Shown here one piece after another: positions 17,759-26,095 of a stretch of DNA of 34,751 nucleotides (the first letter of the stretch is position 1; each line of letters begins with the position of its first letter). The stretch comes from Omnitrophica bacterium GWA2_41_15 (GTDB taxonomy: Bacteria > Omnitrophota > Gorgyraeia > Gygaellales > Profunditerraquicolaceae): positions 1 to 34,751 of the forward strand of contig CAKKSP010000046.1 in the NCBI GenBank assembly GCA_919902045.1. The letters run 5' to 3'. Under the pieces are notes generated by a model, which made no database searches, was not told where the DNA came from, and saw only the letters and a program-made list of their open reading frames with translations. Position numbers and translations under genes: made by a program.

Positions 17759-19585
17759 ATGCTACCAGAAGAACTAGCTCAACAGCTCCTACATTCAAAA
17801 TCTGCTTCTGCCTGGAAAAAATTTAAGGTTAAGCGCAGGGCCGGGGTTTTAGTGCCGTTATTTTCAGTCCATTCCAAAAATAGTTGTGGTATCGGCGATT
17901 TTAAAGATTTACATCTGGTGATTGACTGGGCAAAAAAAACCGGGAACAGCATTGTTCAGCTTCTTCCGATGAATGAGATGGGAGGAGGAATTTGTCCCTA
18001 TGATTCTATTAGTTCTTTTGCGCTTGAGCCGGCCTATCTTTGCCTGTCTGATTTAATTAAAGAAGAAGGGAAAGAATTCCTTTCGGAAATAGAATCGCTT
18101 AAAGAAAAATTTGCCTTAAATAATAAAGTGCATGTTGATTACCGCATAAAACAGGAAAAACTCAGCCTTCTTAAAAAGATTTATTTAAGCCAGAATAAGA
18201 AAGCGCAGAAGAAGCTGGAAAGTTTCCTCTCCCAGCATGAATATTGGCTGCGTGATTTTGCGCTTTTTAAAGTGATAAAAAGGCATCAAGAGTTAAAACC
18301 ATGGTATGAATGGGAAGCGGATTTAGAGCATCGTAAGAAGCAACTGCTTGAAGAATTTGTTTTTGCCAATAACGAAGAGTTTTGGTTTGAAGTATGGCTG
18401 CAGATGCAGTTAAGCTTACAGTTTGGCGCAGCTAAAACTTATGCAGAAAAAAATAATATCCTGCTTAAAGGTGATCTTCCTATTCTGGTATCACGCGATA
18501 GCGCAGATGTCTGGGCTCATCCGGAATTTTTTAAACTTGATTTTGCATCGGGTGCCCCTCCTGATATGTACTGTGCTAAAGGGCAGCGTTGGGGAATGCC
18601 GCCATATCGATGGGATAATATTGCTTCAGGAGGATATCTTTACCTTAAAGAAAAACTTAAGTTTGCGCAGAATTTCTACGATATTTTACGTGTTGACCAT
18701 GTTGTAGGGTTATTTCGGATTTGGAGCATACCATTCCATGAGCCGACTGTTAATCAGGGCCTCAACGGTTTTTTTGATCCCAAAGAAGAATCGTTATGGA
18801 TGCAGGGGCGTGAAATAATTTCCACAATGCTTTCGGCCACGCATATGCTTTTGTGTGCTGAAGATCTTGGCGTAATTCCTCTGATATGCACTAACACTCT
18901 TAAGGAATTTGGGATTCCCGGTAATGATGTGCAGCGCTGGGTTAAAGATTGGAATAATCGGCATGATTTTCTTCTTCCTGAAGAGTACCGTAAGATCGCA
19001 GTAGCCATGCTTTCAACCCATGATACGACGAATTGGGCTGCCTGGTGGGAAGACGAAGCAGGAACTGTTGATGAGGGATTATTCTGGCGTAAATGCACAA
19101 GTAGAAATCTTGATTTTGCATTTTTAAGAGAAAAACTTTTTGATCCGGCGCGTTCGCTTTATGGCAGGCTGCGTTGGAGGGAAGAGATTGATTCAAGCTT
19201 TAAGTTTGTTGAGCTGCTTGGAAAACGTTGGGAAGAAGTAGGCGATTTTGTGGAGTTATATGAGAATAGTTTCCGTGAAAAAGAAAAACTTTGGGCGCAT
19301 TTTGGCTTAGCCTCGCCGATGCAAGAACAAGCAAGCGCGGAATTAGCCAAAAAAGCCCTTGCCTGGAACCTTAATTCTTCGGCGGTATTCTGTATTGAAA
19401 CTATTTTTGACTGGCTTTGTTCTTATGGGTTCATTAAAGGAGAATTTTACGCCTATCGGTTGAATAAACCGGGGACTGTCGGGGCGCAAAATTGGTCGTT
19501 ATTGGTTCCGCTTGCGCTTGAAGATTTGCTTACGCATGCAAGTTCTGCCAAGATCAAAAAAATGATCACAGCCAGCCAAAGGTAA
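17759..19585 (+). CDS. malQ: 4-alpha-glucanotransferase (GH77, MalQ/amylomaltase)
   Basis: A 608-residue GH77 enzyme that transfers alpha-1,4-glucan segments between maltodextrins or glycogen. RAGVLVPLFSVHSKNSCGIGDF is the family N-terminus. The nucleophile is Asp313 in RVDHVVGLFRIW, the acid/base Glu368 in CAEDLGVIP, and the third carboxylate Asp422 in LSTHDTTNWAAWW. It is somewhat longer than the roughly 500-residue thermophile amylomaltases and shorter than E. coli MalQ. No clear SD precedes ATG 17759, which lies four bases after pilD. The HAD phosphatase gene follows, which may act on a sugar phosphate in the same route. Confidence 0.93.
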   Translation: MLPEELAQQLLHSKSASAWKKFKVKRRAGVLVPLFSVHSKNSCGIGDFKDLHLVIDWAKKTGNSIVQLLPMNEMGGGICPYDSISSFALEPAYLCLSDLIKEEGKEFLSEIESLKEKFALNNKVHVDYRIKQEKLSLLKKIYLSQNKKAQKKLESFLSQHEYWLRDFALFKVIKRHQELKPWYEWEADLEHRKKQLLEEFVFANNEEFWFEVWLQMQLSLQFGAAKTYAEKNNILLKGDLPILVSRDSADVWAHPEFFKLDFASGAPPDMYCAKGQRWGMPPYRWDNIASGGYLYLKEKLKFAQNFYDILRVDHVVGLFRIWSIPFHEPTVNQGLNGFFDPKEESLWMQGREIISTMLSATHMLLCAEDLGVIPLICTNTLKEFGIPGNDVQRWVKDWNNRHDFLLPEEYRKIAVAMLSTHDTTNWAAWWEDEAGTVDEGLFWRKCTSRNLDFAFLREKLFDPARSLYGRLRWREEIDSSFKFVELLGKRWEEVGDFVELYENSFREKEKLWAHFGLASPMQEQASAELAKKALAWNLNSSAVFCIETIFDWLCSYGFIKGEFYAYRLNKPGTVGAQNWSLLVPLALEDLLTHASSAKIKKMITASQR

Positions 19586-19590
19586 TTGTA

Positions 19591-20259
19591 TTGAAGAAAA
19601 TTTCCAGAAATATAGAAGCGGTGATCTTTGATATGGATGGAGTGATAATTGATTCCATGCCGTATCATTTTCTTGCCTGGTATGAGGCGTTGAGGCCTTT
19701 TGGGATAAGGGTGAGTTGTTTTGATGTTTACGCAAAAGAAGGCGAACGTTGGGATAAAAGTTTAAAATTTTTTTTAGATGATGCGGGGATTAAGCCAACA
19801 AGAAAACTTTTGAAACAGATTTTTTCCCTGCGTCAAAAGATCTTTAAAAAATATTTTAAACGATTTATCTTTAAAGGAGCAGGGGAGTTTATAGTTTGCC
19901 TTAAAAATAGAGGATATAAACTGGCTTTAGTAAGCGGAACTCCTACGGAAGAGGTAAAAAAAATTCTGCCGCCTAAGCTTTGGCGGCTTTTTGATTGCAT
20001 AGTTGCAGGTGATAATGTGAAAAAAGGAAAACCTCACCCTGAACCGTATCTTCAAGCGGTTAAGAAGTTGGGTGTAAATAAATCTGCTTGCGTAGTTATA
20101 GAGAATGCTCCTTTTGGTATTGAGTCAGCAATTAAAGCCGGGCTATTTTGTTTTGCGGTCACTACAAGCTTGCCTAAAGAATATTTACGCGGGGCAGATG
20201 TTATCGTAGATTCACTTGATGAGATTACCGGAGTGATCAATAAAAAATGCGCTATCTGA
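19591..20259 (+). CDS. HAD-superfamily hydrolase, beta-phosphoglucomutase-like subfamily
   Basis: A 222-residue HAD protein. Motif I is FDMDGVIID with nucleophile Asp14 and Asp16, followed by a helical cap of about 65 residues. Motif II lies in LALVSGTPTEE, motif III is Lys in KKGKPHPEPYL, and motif IV is VIENAPFGIESAIKAG, where an acidic residue binds Mg. This subfamily includes beta-phosphoglucomutase and small-molecule phosphatases; the substrate cannot be fixed. The start codon is TTG at 19591 with AAAGG about 8 nt upstream, five bases after malQ, so a role in alpha-glucan or sugar-phosphate metabolism is reasonable but inferred. Confidence 0.85.
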   Translation: MKKISRNIEAVIFDMDGVIIDSMPYHFLAWYEALRPFGIRVSCFDVYAKEGERWDKSLKFFLDDAGIKPTRKLLKQIFSLRQKIFKKYFKRFIFKGAGEFIVCLKNRGYKLALVSGTPTEEVKKILPPKLWRLFDCIVAGDNVKKGKPHPEPYLQAVKKLGVNKSACVVIENAPFGIESAIKAGLFCFAVTTSLPKEYLRGADVIVDSLDEITGVINKKCAI

Positions 20260-20269
20260 TTTTAAGACA

Positions 20270-20989
20270 ATGGCATTCTTAGAAGGCCCGGGATTTTATC
20301 TTTCTAAGCGCGTTGGCCGCGCGATGACAGATTATAAGATGCTTGAAGACGGCGACAAGGTCGCTGTTGCGGTTTCCGGCGGAAAAGACAGCCTGGCCTT
20401 GCTTAAAATATTAAAAGAAAGGCAGAGTTTTGTCCCTATAAAATATTCTCTTATTGCCCTACATATTGATTTAGGCCATCCCCGGTCGTTGGCCGTTCCT
20501 TTGCGCAGGTATTTTGAAAAAGAAAAAATCCCTTTCCATATCGTTAAAGTTGATATTTTAAAAAAAACAAAGAAAAAGGATATTGATTGTTTTTGGTGCT
20601 CCTGGAACAGGCGAAAAAGTTTATTTGAAACCGCAATCCGCCTTGGTTGCCGTAAGGTTGCATTAGGCCACCATAAAGACGACATTATAGAAACTATGCT
20701 TTTAAATCTTTTTTTTCACGGTGAGATTTCCGCGATGTCTCCGAAGCAAGAGCTTTTTAAAGGAAAAATCCTGCTTATCAGGCCGCTTGCGCATGTTGAA
20801 GAAAGTTTGATCAAAAAATTTGCCAAAGAAAATAAGCTCCCTGTTCAGGATTGCAGGTGTCCGCAAAGCTTGATTTCAAGCCGCCAGAAGATGGCTCGGA
20901 TCATTAGTGGTTTAAAACGCAGTTGTCCCGACGTAAAAACAAATATTTTCCGTAGTATCCAACGGATTAAAACTGAATATTTACCGTAA
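20270..20989 (+). CDS. TtcA-like tRNA thiolation ATPase (PP-loop, Fe-S)
   Basis: A 239-residue N-type ATP-pyrophosphatase. AVSGGKDSLALLKIL is the PP-loop (residues 36-41). The TtcA-type CxxC is Cys107/Cys110 (CFWCSWNRR), and Cys195/Cys197 near the C-terminus would supply the further cluster ligand. ALGHHKDDIIETMLLNLFF is the conserved second motif. TtcA makes 2-thiocytidine at tRNA position 32 using a [4Fe-4S] cluster; related PP-loop enzymes modify other bases, so the exact target is uncertain. ATG 20270 has no strong SD. The stop is directly followed by the truB start, placing two tRNA-modification genes together. Confidence 0.85.
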   Translation: MAFLEGPGFYLSKRVGRAMTDYKMLEDGDKVAVAVSGGKDSLALLKILKERQSFVPIKYSLIALHIDLGHPRSLAVPLRRYFEKEKIPFHIVKVDILKKTKKKDIDCFWCSWNRRKSLFETAIRLGCRKVALGHHKDDIIETMLLNLFFHGEISAMSPKQELFKGKILLIRPLAHVEESLIKKFAKENKLPVQDCRCPQSLISSRQKMARIISGLKRSCPDVKTNIFRSIQRIKTEYLP

Positions 20990-21664
20990 ATGCTCAAAGA
21001 CGGCTATATCGTAGTAAATAAACCCAAAGCTGTGACATCGCATGATGTGGTAGATCTCATTCGACGTAAATTTAAATTAAAAAAGGTAGGGCATGCCGGC
21101 ACCCTTGATCCGATGGCTACAGGAGTACTAGTGATTCTTTTAGGGAATTGTACGAAACTATTTGATAAATTTTTAACTTTTGAAAAAGAATATTGCGCCT
21201 GCCTTCATTTGGGCTCAAGGACGTCAACCGGAGATATAGAAGGCGAGGTTCTTGAAACCAAAAGTTATGAATTTCTAACAGAAGAAGCAGTGCTTAAAGC
21301 GATGTCGGGTTTTGTTGGTGAGGTAATGCAAGTTCCGCCGATGGTTGCAGCGATAAAATATAAAGGCAAGCCTCTTTATGAGCTGGCGCGAAAAGGTATT
21401 GAAGTTCCGCGTAAAGCGCGTAAAATTATGATTAAGGAGCTAAAACTTTTGAGCTATTGCCTTCCTGACATTCGTTTTTATCTTAAATGCTCACGCGGTA
21501 CTTACGTGCGTCAGTTAGGAGACGATCTGGCGCAGAAACTTGAGACTTCAGGCTGTATCAGCGAAATTGAACGTGTGGGTGTGGGAAGATTTAAATTAGT
21601 TGACGCGCTGAAGCTTGAAGAGATAACAGAAAAATCTGTCAAGCCGTGGGTTGAGATTTGTTAA
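20990..21664 (+). CDS. truB: tRNA pseudouridine(55) synthase
   Basis: A 224-residue TruB that isomerises U55 in the T-loop of tRNAs. GYIVVNKPKAVTSHDVV opens the fold, GHAGTLDPMATGVL carries catalytic Asp40, and CSRGTYVRQLGDDLA is the family's RNA-binding/active-site strand. It is short because it lacks the C-terminal PUA domain of the E. coli protein (about 314 residues), as in many compact bacteria. The ATG follows the stop of the TtcA-like gene with no gap. The downstream spacer contains a short repeat. Confidence 0.96.
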   Translation: MLKDGYIVVNKPKAVTSHDVVDLIRRKFKLKKVGHAGTLDPMATGVLVILLGNCTKLFDKFLTFEKEYCACLHLGSRTSTGDIEGEVLETKSYEFLTEEAVLKAMSGFVGEVMQVPPMVAAIKYKGKPLYELARKGIEVPRKARKIMIKELKLLSYCLPDIRFYLKCSRGTYVRQLGDDLAQKLETSGCISEIERVGVGRFKLVDALKLEEITEKSVKPWVEIC

Positions 21665-21694
21665 ATCTCTTGTCAATTCTGCTCGCTCAGGTAG

Positions 21695-21722
21695 GAAAAC
21701 TAGGGGACGCTTCGGTAGTTTT
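21695..21722. repeat. Short repeat, GAAAACTAGGGGACGCTTCGG type (copy A)
   Basis: A near-identical 27-base copy lies at 33941-33967. AAAACTA and TAGTTTT form inverted ends around GGGGACGCTTCGG. It lies in the truB-rmuC spacer, and the ORF track's upstream extension of rmuC translates through it. Confidence 0.75.
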
Positions 21723-21746
21723 TGTCACTTGTTACGTTATTACCTT

Positions 21747-22676
21747 ATGATTATATTATTGATTGTTATTCTATTTCTGGTTATCGGAGCATCGTTAATT
21801 ATTTTCTTTTTTAAGATTTCATCTTTACTTAATGAGCGGATTGCTAAGATGGAAAGTGCTTTAAAAGACGCGCAGTCAGCTATCAGTAGCGGGTTAGGTA
21901 ATGCTACAGGCGTATTCGGCTCGGTACAGAGTTCTCTTGGCCGGCTTGAAGAGACTAACCGTCAGATTCATGAAGTGGCAAAAGATATCTCAAGCCTGCA
22001 GGAACTTTTGCGTGCGCCGAAAATGCGCGGTCAAATCGGAGAAACCCTGCTTGAGAATTTTTTAAGCCAAATCCTGCCCAAAGCATATTATTTGATCCAA
22101 CACCGTTTTAAGAATGGCGAAACGGTGGACGCAGCGGTAAAACTTGGTGAAAAGCTCGTGCCGATTGACGCGAAATTCAGCCTGGAAAATTTTAAGCGTA
22201 TACTGGAAACTCAGGATGAGCAGGAAAAAAATTCTTTCCGCAAAAAGTTTTTTCAAGATGTGAAAGCGCGTATTGATGAGATCGCCTCAAAGTATATCTT
22301 ACCTCAGGAAAATACCTATGATTTTGCCCTGATGTATGTGCCGGCAGAAAATGTTTATTACGAAATCATCACAAGCAATGAAATTTTTGTTTATGGAATG
22401 AATAAAAAAGTTTTGGCCGTTTCTCCCAATACATTTTATGCGTATTTACAGGTGGTCTGCCTTGGCTTAAAAGGCTTAAAAGTCGAGGAGAATGCTAAAG
22501 AAATTTTGCGTAGTTTAAGCGCTTTGTCGGTTGAAATGACGAAATTTAAGGATGATTTTTCTGTTTTAGGGGTTCATATTTCAAATGCCGGAAAAAAATT
22601 TGAAGAGAGCCAGAAGCGGATTGAAAAAGTAACTGATAGATTGCAGAATATTCAGGAAACAAAGGTCATTGAGTAG
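21747..22676 (+). CDS. rmuC: RmuC-family DNA recombination protein, short form
   Basis: About 309 residues. It begins with one membrane helix (MIILLIVILFLVIGASLIIFFF), then a coiled-coil stretch of about 70 residues, then the RmuC domain: KMRGQIGETLLENFLSQILP, a segment around DAAVKLG, VPIDAKFSLENF, and YDFALMYVPAENVYYEI. RmuC is a nuclease-like membrane-anchored protein that limits inversions between short inverted repeats; the biochemistry is only partly known. Usual lengths are 400-500, so the coiled coil is short here. I choose ATG 21747 because the upstream part of the ORF is repeat sequence and the membrane helix then sits at the N-terminus. Confidence 0.85.
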   Translation: MIILLIVILFLVIGASLIIFFFKISSLLNERIAKMESALKDAQSAISSGLGNATGVFGSVQSSLGRLEETNRQIHEVAKDISSLQELLRAPKMRGQIGETLLENFLSQILPKAYYLIQHRFKNGETVDAAVKLGEKLVPIDAKFSLENFKRILETQDEQEKNSFRKKFFQDVKARIDEIASKYILPQENTYDFALMYVPAENVYYEIITSNEIFVYGMNKKVLAVSPNTFYAYLQVVCLGLKGLKVEENAKEILRSLSALSVEMTKFKDDFSVLGVHISNAGKKFEESQKRIEKVTDRLQNIQETKVIE

Positions 22677-22677
22677 G

Positions 22678-22899
22678 ATGATGCGCATTAATATCCGCGT
22701 TGTTCCTAAGGCAAGCCGTGCTTTGGTAAAAGATGAAGGGCAAGGTTTAAAGGTTTACTTAACCAAACCTCCCCAAGATAATCAGGCAAACATGCAGTTA
22801 GTGGAAATTTTGGCCAAACACTTTGGAGTAAAAAAGAGCGCAGTAAATATTTTACAGGGGGAGAAATCCCGGAATAAAGTAGCGGAAATTAAGTTATGA
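22678..22899 (+). CDS. DUF167 (YggU-family) protein
   Basis: A 73-residue protein of the DUF167/YggU family. RINIRVVPKASRA, GLKVYLTKPPQDNQAN and the C-terminal ILQGEKSRNKVAEI segment are the conserved parts. Function is unknown, although the fold is known in the family. ATG 22678 comes one base after the rmuC stop; ATG 22681 is equally possible, while the track's TTG 22669 is inside rmuC. The stop overlaps the next start in ATGA, which implies co-translation with the laccase-domain protein. Confidence 0.85.
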   Translation: MMRINIRVVPKASRALVKDEGQGLKVYLTKPPQDNQANMQLVEILAKHFGVKKSAVNILQGEKSRNKVAEIKL

Positions 22900-23651
22900 A
22901 AAAGTTACGAGGTTTAAAAGAAGAGCTTTTTTTAGTGCGGGTTTTTCCTGAATTTCCCGATGTTAGCGCAGGCTTTAGCCATCGGCCACAAGGGAATATG
23001 TCGTTACATCATGCGGATAGCCAAAATGCACTCCGTGACCGCAGATTTTTTATGAATCAGCTGGGTATAGATTTTAAAAGGCTTGTTTGCGCAAAACAAG
23101 TGCATAAAGATAGAGTTGTTTGCGTAAGCGAAAAAGATGTGGGACAGGGTGCGTTGGAATACTCTAAGTCTCTTGATGATACTGATGCTTTAGTAACTGA
23201 TATAAGGCGTTTACCTGTGGGGGTGTTTACTGCTGATTGCCTTAGTATTTTTTTCTATGATCCGAAAACTCCGGCAATAGGCATAGCGCACGCTGGTTGG
23301 CGTAGCAGCACGCATAAAATCGCCATTAAGACGCTGGTAGCCTTACAGAAAAATTTCGGGACTCTTTTTAGGGATGTTTTAGTTTCTTTTGGGCCGTTTT
23401 TAGGGCCATGTTGTTATGAGGTAAAAGAAGATGTTCGTGAAGTTTTTCCGCAATATACGCATTCCCGCGGCGGGAAATGGTTCCTAGATTTAGCCGCAGT
23501 AAATTGCGATCAATTGCTTAATGTCGGAGTAAGAGCGGAAAATATATTTATTACCGGAAGCTGTACCTCTTGTAATCACGCGCGTTATTTTTCTTTCCGC
23601 CGCGAGGGCAAGGTTTGCGGCCGGATGCTTTCGGTAATTATGTTAAGATAA
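22896..23651 (+). CDS. pgeF: Laccase-domain protein (YfiH/PgeF/YlmD family)
   Basis: A 251-residue multicopper-oxidase-like-domain protein of family PF02578. The zinc-site residues His70 in CAKQVH, Cys115 in FTADCLSIFF and His132 in GIAHAGWRSS are present, followed by FGPFLGPCCYEV and the C-terminal CTSCNHARYFSFRREG. Members have been reported as purine nucleoside phosphorylase/adenosine deaminase-type enzymes (FAMIN-like) and as PgeF, which corrects wrongly incorporated L-serine in peptidoglycan precursors; which applies here cannot be told from sequence. It follows the DUF167 gene by an ATGA overlap. Confidence 0.9.
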   Translation: MKKLRGLKEELFLVRVFPEFPDVSAGFSHRPQGNMSLHHADSQNALRDRRFFMNQLGIDFKRLVCAKQVHKDRVVCVSEKDVGQGALEYSKSLDDTDALVTDIRRLPVGVFTADCLSIFFYDPKTPAIGIAHAGWRSSTHKIAIKTLVALQKNFGTLFRDVLVSFGPFLGPCCYEVKEDVREVFPQYTHSRGGKWFLDLAAVNCDQLLNVGVRAENIFITGSCTSCNHARYFSFRREGKVCGRMLSVIMLR

Positions 23652-23654
23652 ATT

Positions 23655-23924
23655 ATGCCAAGTTATTATTTAGAATTTATTCTTTGTGCACGAAAAGAAG
23701 ATATCCAAGCGATAAAAGATACTCTAAAAGATTATGTTCGTAGTATAGAGGTACAACACTCAGAATCCTGCGATCAGGCTAGCGATGAATTAAAAGTAAC
23801 GCTTGAGGCTCCGGACCCTACTTTGATTTTTGATCTGTGCCGGGAATTCGGGAAAATGAAGTCAGTAAAGGTTGATGAGATCCATGCGCCTTATTGTAGT
23901 AGGCCACAAAAAGACGATATTTAG
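23655..23924 (+). CDS. Small protein of unknown function
   Basis: An 89-residue ORF in a dense operon, three bases after pgeF. I do not recognise the family. The hydrophobicity pattern reads as strand-helix-strand-strand-helix-strand (YYLEFILCA, then a helix around IQAIKDTLKDY, then DELKVTLEA and SVKVDEI), which would suit a small ferredoxin-like or ACT-like fold. It has three cysteines but no metal motif. The last codon and stop fall at the left edge of the palindromic repeat at 23923, so the repeat may have trimmed its C-terminus. There is no strong SD. Confidence 0.6.
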   Translation: MPSYYLEFILCARKEDIQAIKDTLKDYVRSIEVQHSESCDQASDELKVTLEAPDPTLIFDLCREFGKMKSVKVDEIHAPYCSRPQKDDI

Positions 23925-23990
23925 GGACACTTTTTAAAATTTAAACTGCATGTTAAAAAGTGTCCCTGTAAGATGGGCATGAAATGTCCC
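23923..23990. repeat. REP-like palindrome, AGGGACACTTTTTAA type
   Basis: AGGGACACTTTTTAA (23923-23937) and TTAAAAAGTGTCCCT (23953-23967) are perfect 15-base inverted arms around a 15-nt loop. A third partial unit, ATGTCCCTGA, follows near 23984. GGGACACTTTTT-type palindromes are typical of REP elements mobilised by REP-associated (IS200-like) tyrosine transposases; none is in this window. The first arm overlaps the stop codon of the preceding small gene, and the palindrome could also act as an mRNA end structure. Confidence 0.85.
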
Positions 23991-24006
23991 TGACAGAAAG
24001 GTTTGT

Positions 24007-24318
24007 ATGTATATAGTAGTATTTGTAACCGTCCCTTCAAAAGAAGAAGCGCACATGATATCGCGTAAGCTGCTTGAAGAAAAGCTCTGCGCGTGCGTGA
24101 ATATAATCGAGGGTGTAAATTCTTTTTTCTGGTGGGAAGGAAAAATCGATAATGCAAATGAGTTGCTTCTTGTGATAAAAAGCAGCAAGGCAAAGTTAGC
24201 TAAACTTATTAAGACCGTTAAAGCTAATCATAGCTATACTGTGCCGGAGATTATCGCTTTGCCGATCATCGGAGGTAATAAGGAGTATCTTGACTGGATC
24301 AATTCTTCTATCAGGTAA
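24007..24318 (+). CDS. cutA: Divalent-cation tolerance protein CutA
   Basis: A 103-residue CutA1, the standard size. YIVVFVTVPSKEEAHMISRKLLEEKLCACVNII, SFFWWEGKIDNANELLLVIKS and VKANHSYTVPEIIALPI are the trimeric core motifs of the family. It was linked to copper tolerance in E. coli, but its cellular role is still unclear. GAAAGG sits five to six bases before ATG. Its end overlaps the start of the ccdA-type gene by 29 nt, which places a metal-associated gene next to a periplasmic thiol-redox pair. Confidence 0.95.
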   Translation: MYIVVFVTVPSKEEAHMISRKLLEEKLCACVNIIEGVNSFFWWEGKIDNANELLLVIKSSKAKLAKLIKTVKANHSYTVPEIIALPIIGGNKEYLDWINSSIR

Positions 24319-24973
24319 TTGGCAGGATTATATCCTAGTTTTTTTAGGCGGGGTGGGGGTGAGTTTTTCACCTTGTGTATATCCGTTACTTCCTGTAACC
24401 GCAGGTTTAATAGCAGCAGAGGCCGCTACATCGCGCTTTAAAGGTTTTCTTTTAAGTTTAATTTTCGTAACAGGTATAGCTTTTACTTATGTTATATTAG
24501 GCATTATCGCTTCTTTTACTGGTTCGCTTTTTGGTATAATAAGTGCGCATCCTGTTACTAACATAATAGCAGGTTTAATTATTGTTTTATTTGGATTATC
24601 GTTTTTAGGATTGTTTTCTTTGCCGGTTTTAAATTTAGGCAAGGTTTCTTCTCCTGGTAAAAAAAATGGTTATTGGGGCGTATTTCTTTTAGGCTTAGAT
24701 TCGGGTTTAATTATTGGGCCTTGTGTTACGCCTGTACTTGGCAGCATTCTAACTTATCTGGCAGCGCGGAAAAATATTTTTTATGGCGGCAGCCTTTTAC
24801 TTGTTTTTGCTTATGGGCTTGGATTTACTCTGATTCTGGCAGGAACTTTTAGCGGTTTTATTAGCAGCCTCCCCAAATCCGGGAGATGGTTAGATATGAT
24901 TAAGAAATTAGGCGGAGTGATACTTTTAGCAATGGGAGCATACTTTATTTTTATTGGCATAGGGAGGATATAG
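24290..24973 (+). CDS. ccdA: CcdA/DsbD-type transmembrane thiol-disulfide transporter
   Basis: A 227-residue membrane protein with six hydrophobic helices. The paired redox cysteines are Cys29 in FSPCVYPLLPVTAG and Cys145 in IIGPCVTPVLG, the exact pattern of CcdA and the DsbD beta domain, which carry electrons from cytoplasmic thioredoxin across the membrane. The start is TTG 24290 inside cutA with AGGAG four bases upstream; a later start would cut into helix 1. The next gene encodes an exported CPYC thioredoxin-like protein, the probable electron acceptor. Confidence 0.9.
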   Translation: MTGSILLSGNWQDYILVFLGGVGVSFSPCVYPLLPVTAGLIAAEAATSRFKGFLLSLIFVTGIAFTYVILGIIASFTGSLFGIISAHPVTNIIAGLIIVLFGLSFLGLFSLPVLNLGKVSSPGKKNGYWGVFLLGLDSGLIIGPCVTPVLGSILTYLAARKNIFYGGSLLLVFAYGLGFTLILAGTFSGFISSLPKSGRWLDMIKKLGGVILLAMGAYFIFIGIGRI

Positions 24974-24974
24974 C

Positions 24975-25442
24975 ATGCCTAAAAAATCAATTTTTTTAGT
25001 TTTTTTTATTTTGACGTTTTTTTCTTCGGTTATGGCTCAGGAATTATCTGCGCCAAATTTTGCGCTTAAGGATTTAAATAATAACGCGGTAACATTAAGC
25101 TCTTTTCGCGGGAAACAAGCAGTAATACTTTTTTTCTGGACTACCTGGTGCCCATATTGCCGGATTGAAATTAATAAGTTAAGTAAGAGAACTCAGCAAC
25201 TAAAAGAAGCAGGGACAGAAGTTTTGCTTATAAATGTAGCAGAAAAACAGAAAAAAGTAGAAGAATTTTTAAAAAAATATACATTAACTCAAAAAGTACT
25301 TTTTGACGGAGATGGTACGGTATCGGATTTATATGGGGTATCGGGACTACCTACTTATTTCCTAATTGACAAAGAAGGCAAGCTGCGTTATGAAGGTCAT
25401 TATTTTCCTGATGCCGAATATAAACAACTTTCCCCTAAGTAG
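24975..25442 (+). CDS. Exported TlpA/ResA-like thioredoxin-fold protein
   Basis: A 155-residue protein with an N-terminal signal peptide or anchor (PKKSIFLVFFILTFFSSVMA) followed by an AhpC/TSA-Redoxin type thioredoxin fold. The active site is WCPYC (Cys59, Cys62), and Pro126 in SGLPTYFLIDKEG is the cis-proline. It starts one base after ccdA. The CcdA-TlpA pairing implies reduction of periplasmic disulfides, for example for cytochrome c maturation or repair of a specific substrate. No cytochrome genes are nearby, so the target is open. Confidence 0.9.
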   Translation: MPKKSIFLVFFILTFFSSVMAQELSAPNFALKDLNNNAVTLSSFRGKQAVILFFWTTWCPYCRIEINKLSKRTQQLKEAGTEVLLINVAEKQKKVEEFLKKYTLTQKVLFDGDGTVSDLYGVSGLPTYFLIDKEGKLRYEGHYFPDAEYKQLSPK

Positions 25443-25459
25443 AATTTATTAGTAATCCA

Positions 25460-26086
25460 ATGGAAGAAAAAATAATAAAGATTTTAGATAACTGGAAAAA
25501 GCGTAATATTGAAGGGGTTTATTGTCCGGATAAAGTTGCTGCGCAGGAAAAGATAATTTCACTTATTCCGGAAACTTCTTCCGTGGGTATTTCTGGCTCA
25601 AAGACGCTCGATGAATTAGGTGTAGTTTCCGAATTAGAAACTCGGGGGAGTTTAGTGTATAATCAATACAAACAAGGTTTGAGCCGGGATGAAAGCCTTA
25701 TGTTGCGTAACAAGGGCGCGCAGGCAGATTTTTTTCTATCATCAGCCAATGCAGTAGCAGAGAGTGGTGAGCTTATTTTTTTGAGCGCTTTTGGGCACAG
25801 AATAGCAGGTATAGCTAACGCCAAAAGATGCATACTGGCGATAGGAAAAAATAAAATTACATCAGATTTAAACCTAGCGTTTAAACGGGCAAGAAATTAC
25901 GCCACTCCTTTAAATTGTAGAAGGTTGAAATATGCTTCAGCTTGCGCGGAAGATTCGGTTTGTCATTATGATCAGTGTCTGCCTTCTGATTACAAAAGGA
26001 TGTGTTGTCAGCTGTTAGTAATAGAAGCTGAAATTTCACCGGGTAGGTTAACGGCAATAATAGTAGGAGAAGAACTAGGATTTTAG
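25460..26086 (+). CDS. LUD-domain protein (LutB/LutC-related, DUF162)
   Basis: A 208-residue LUD (lactate utilisation/DUF162) protein. SSVGISGSKTLDELGV, FFLSSANAVAESGELIFLS and IAGIANAKRCILAIGKNKI are the family core, which has a sugar-phosphate-isomerase-like fold. The C-terminal third holds a cysteine-rich stretch (CAEDSVCHYDQCLP and RMCC) that might bind metal. Members act in lactate oxidation (LutC) or are of unknown function; no lutA/lutB partner is present, so a lactate role is not supported here. It starts 17 nt after the tlpA-like gene. Confidence 0.82.
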   Translation: MEEKIIKILDNWKKRNIEGVYCPDKVAAQEKIISLIPETSSVGISGSKTLDELGVVSELETRGSLVYNQYKQGLSRDESLMLRNKGAQADFFLSSANAVAESGELIFLSAFGHRIAGIANAKRCILAIGKNKITSDLNLAFKRARNYATPLNCRRLKYASACAEDSVCHYDQCLPSDYKRMCCQLLVIEAEISPGRLTAIIVGEELGF

Positions 26087-26095
26087 GAGGTTTTC

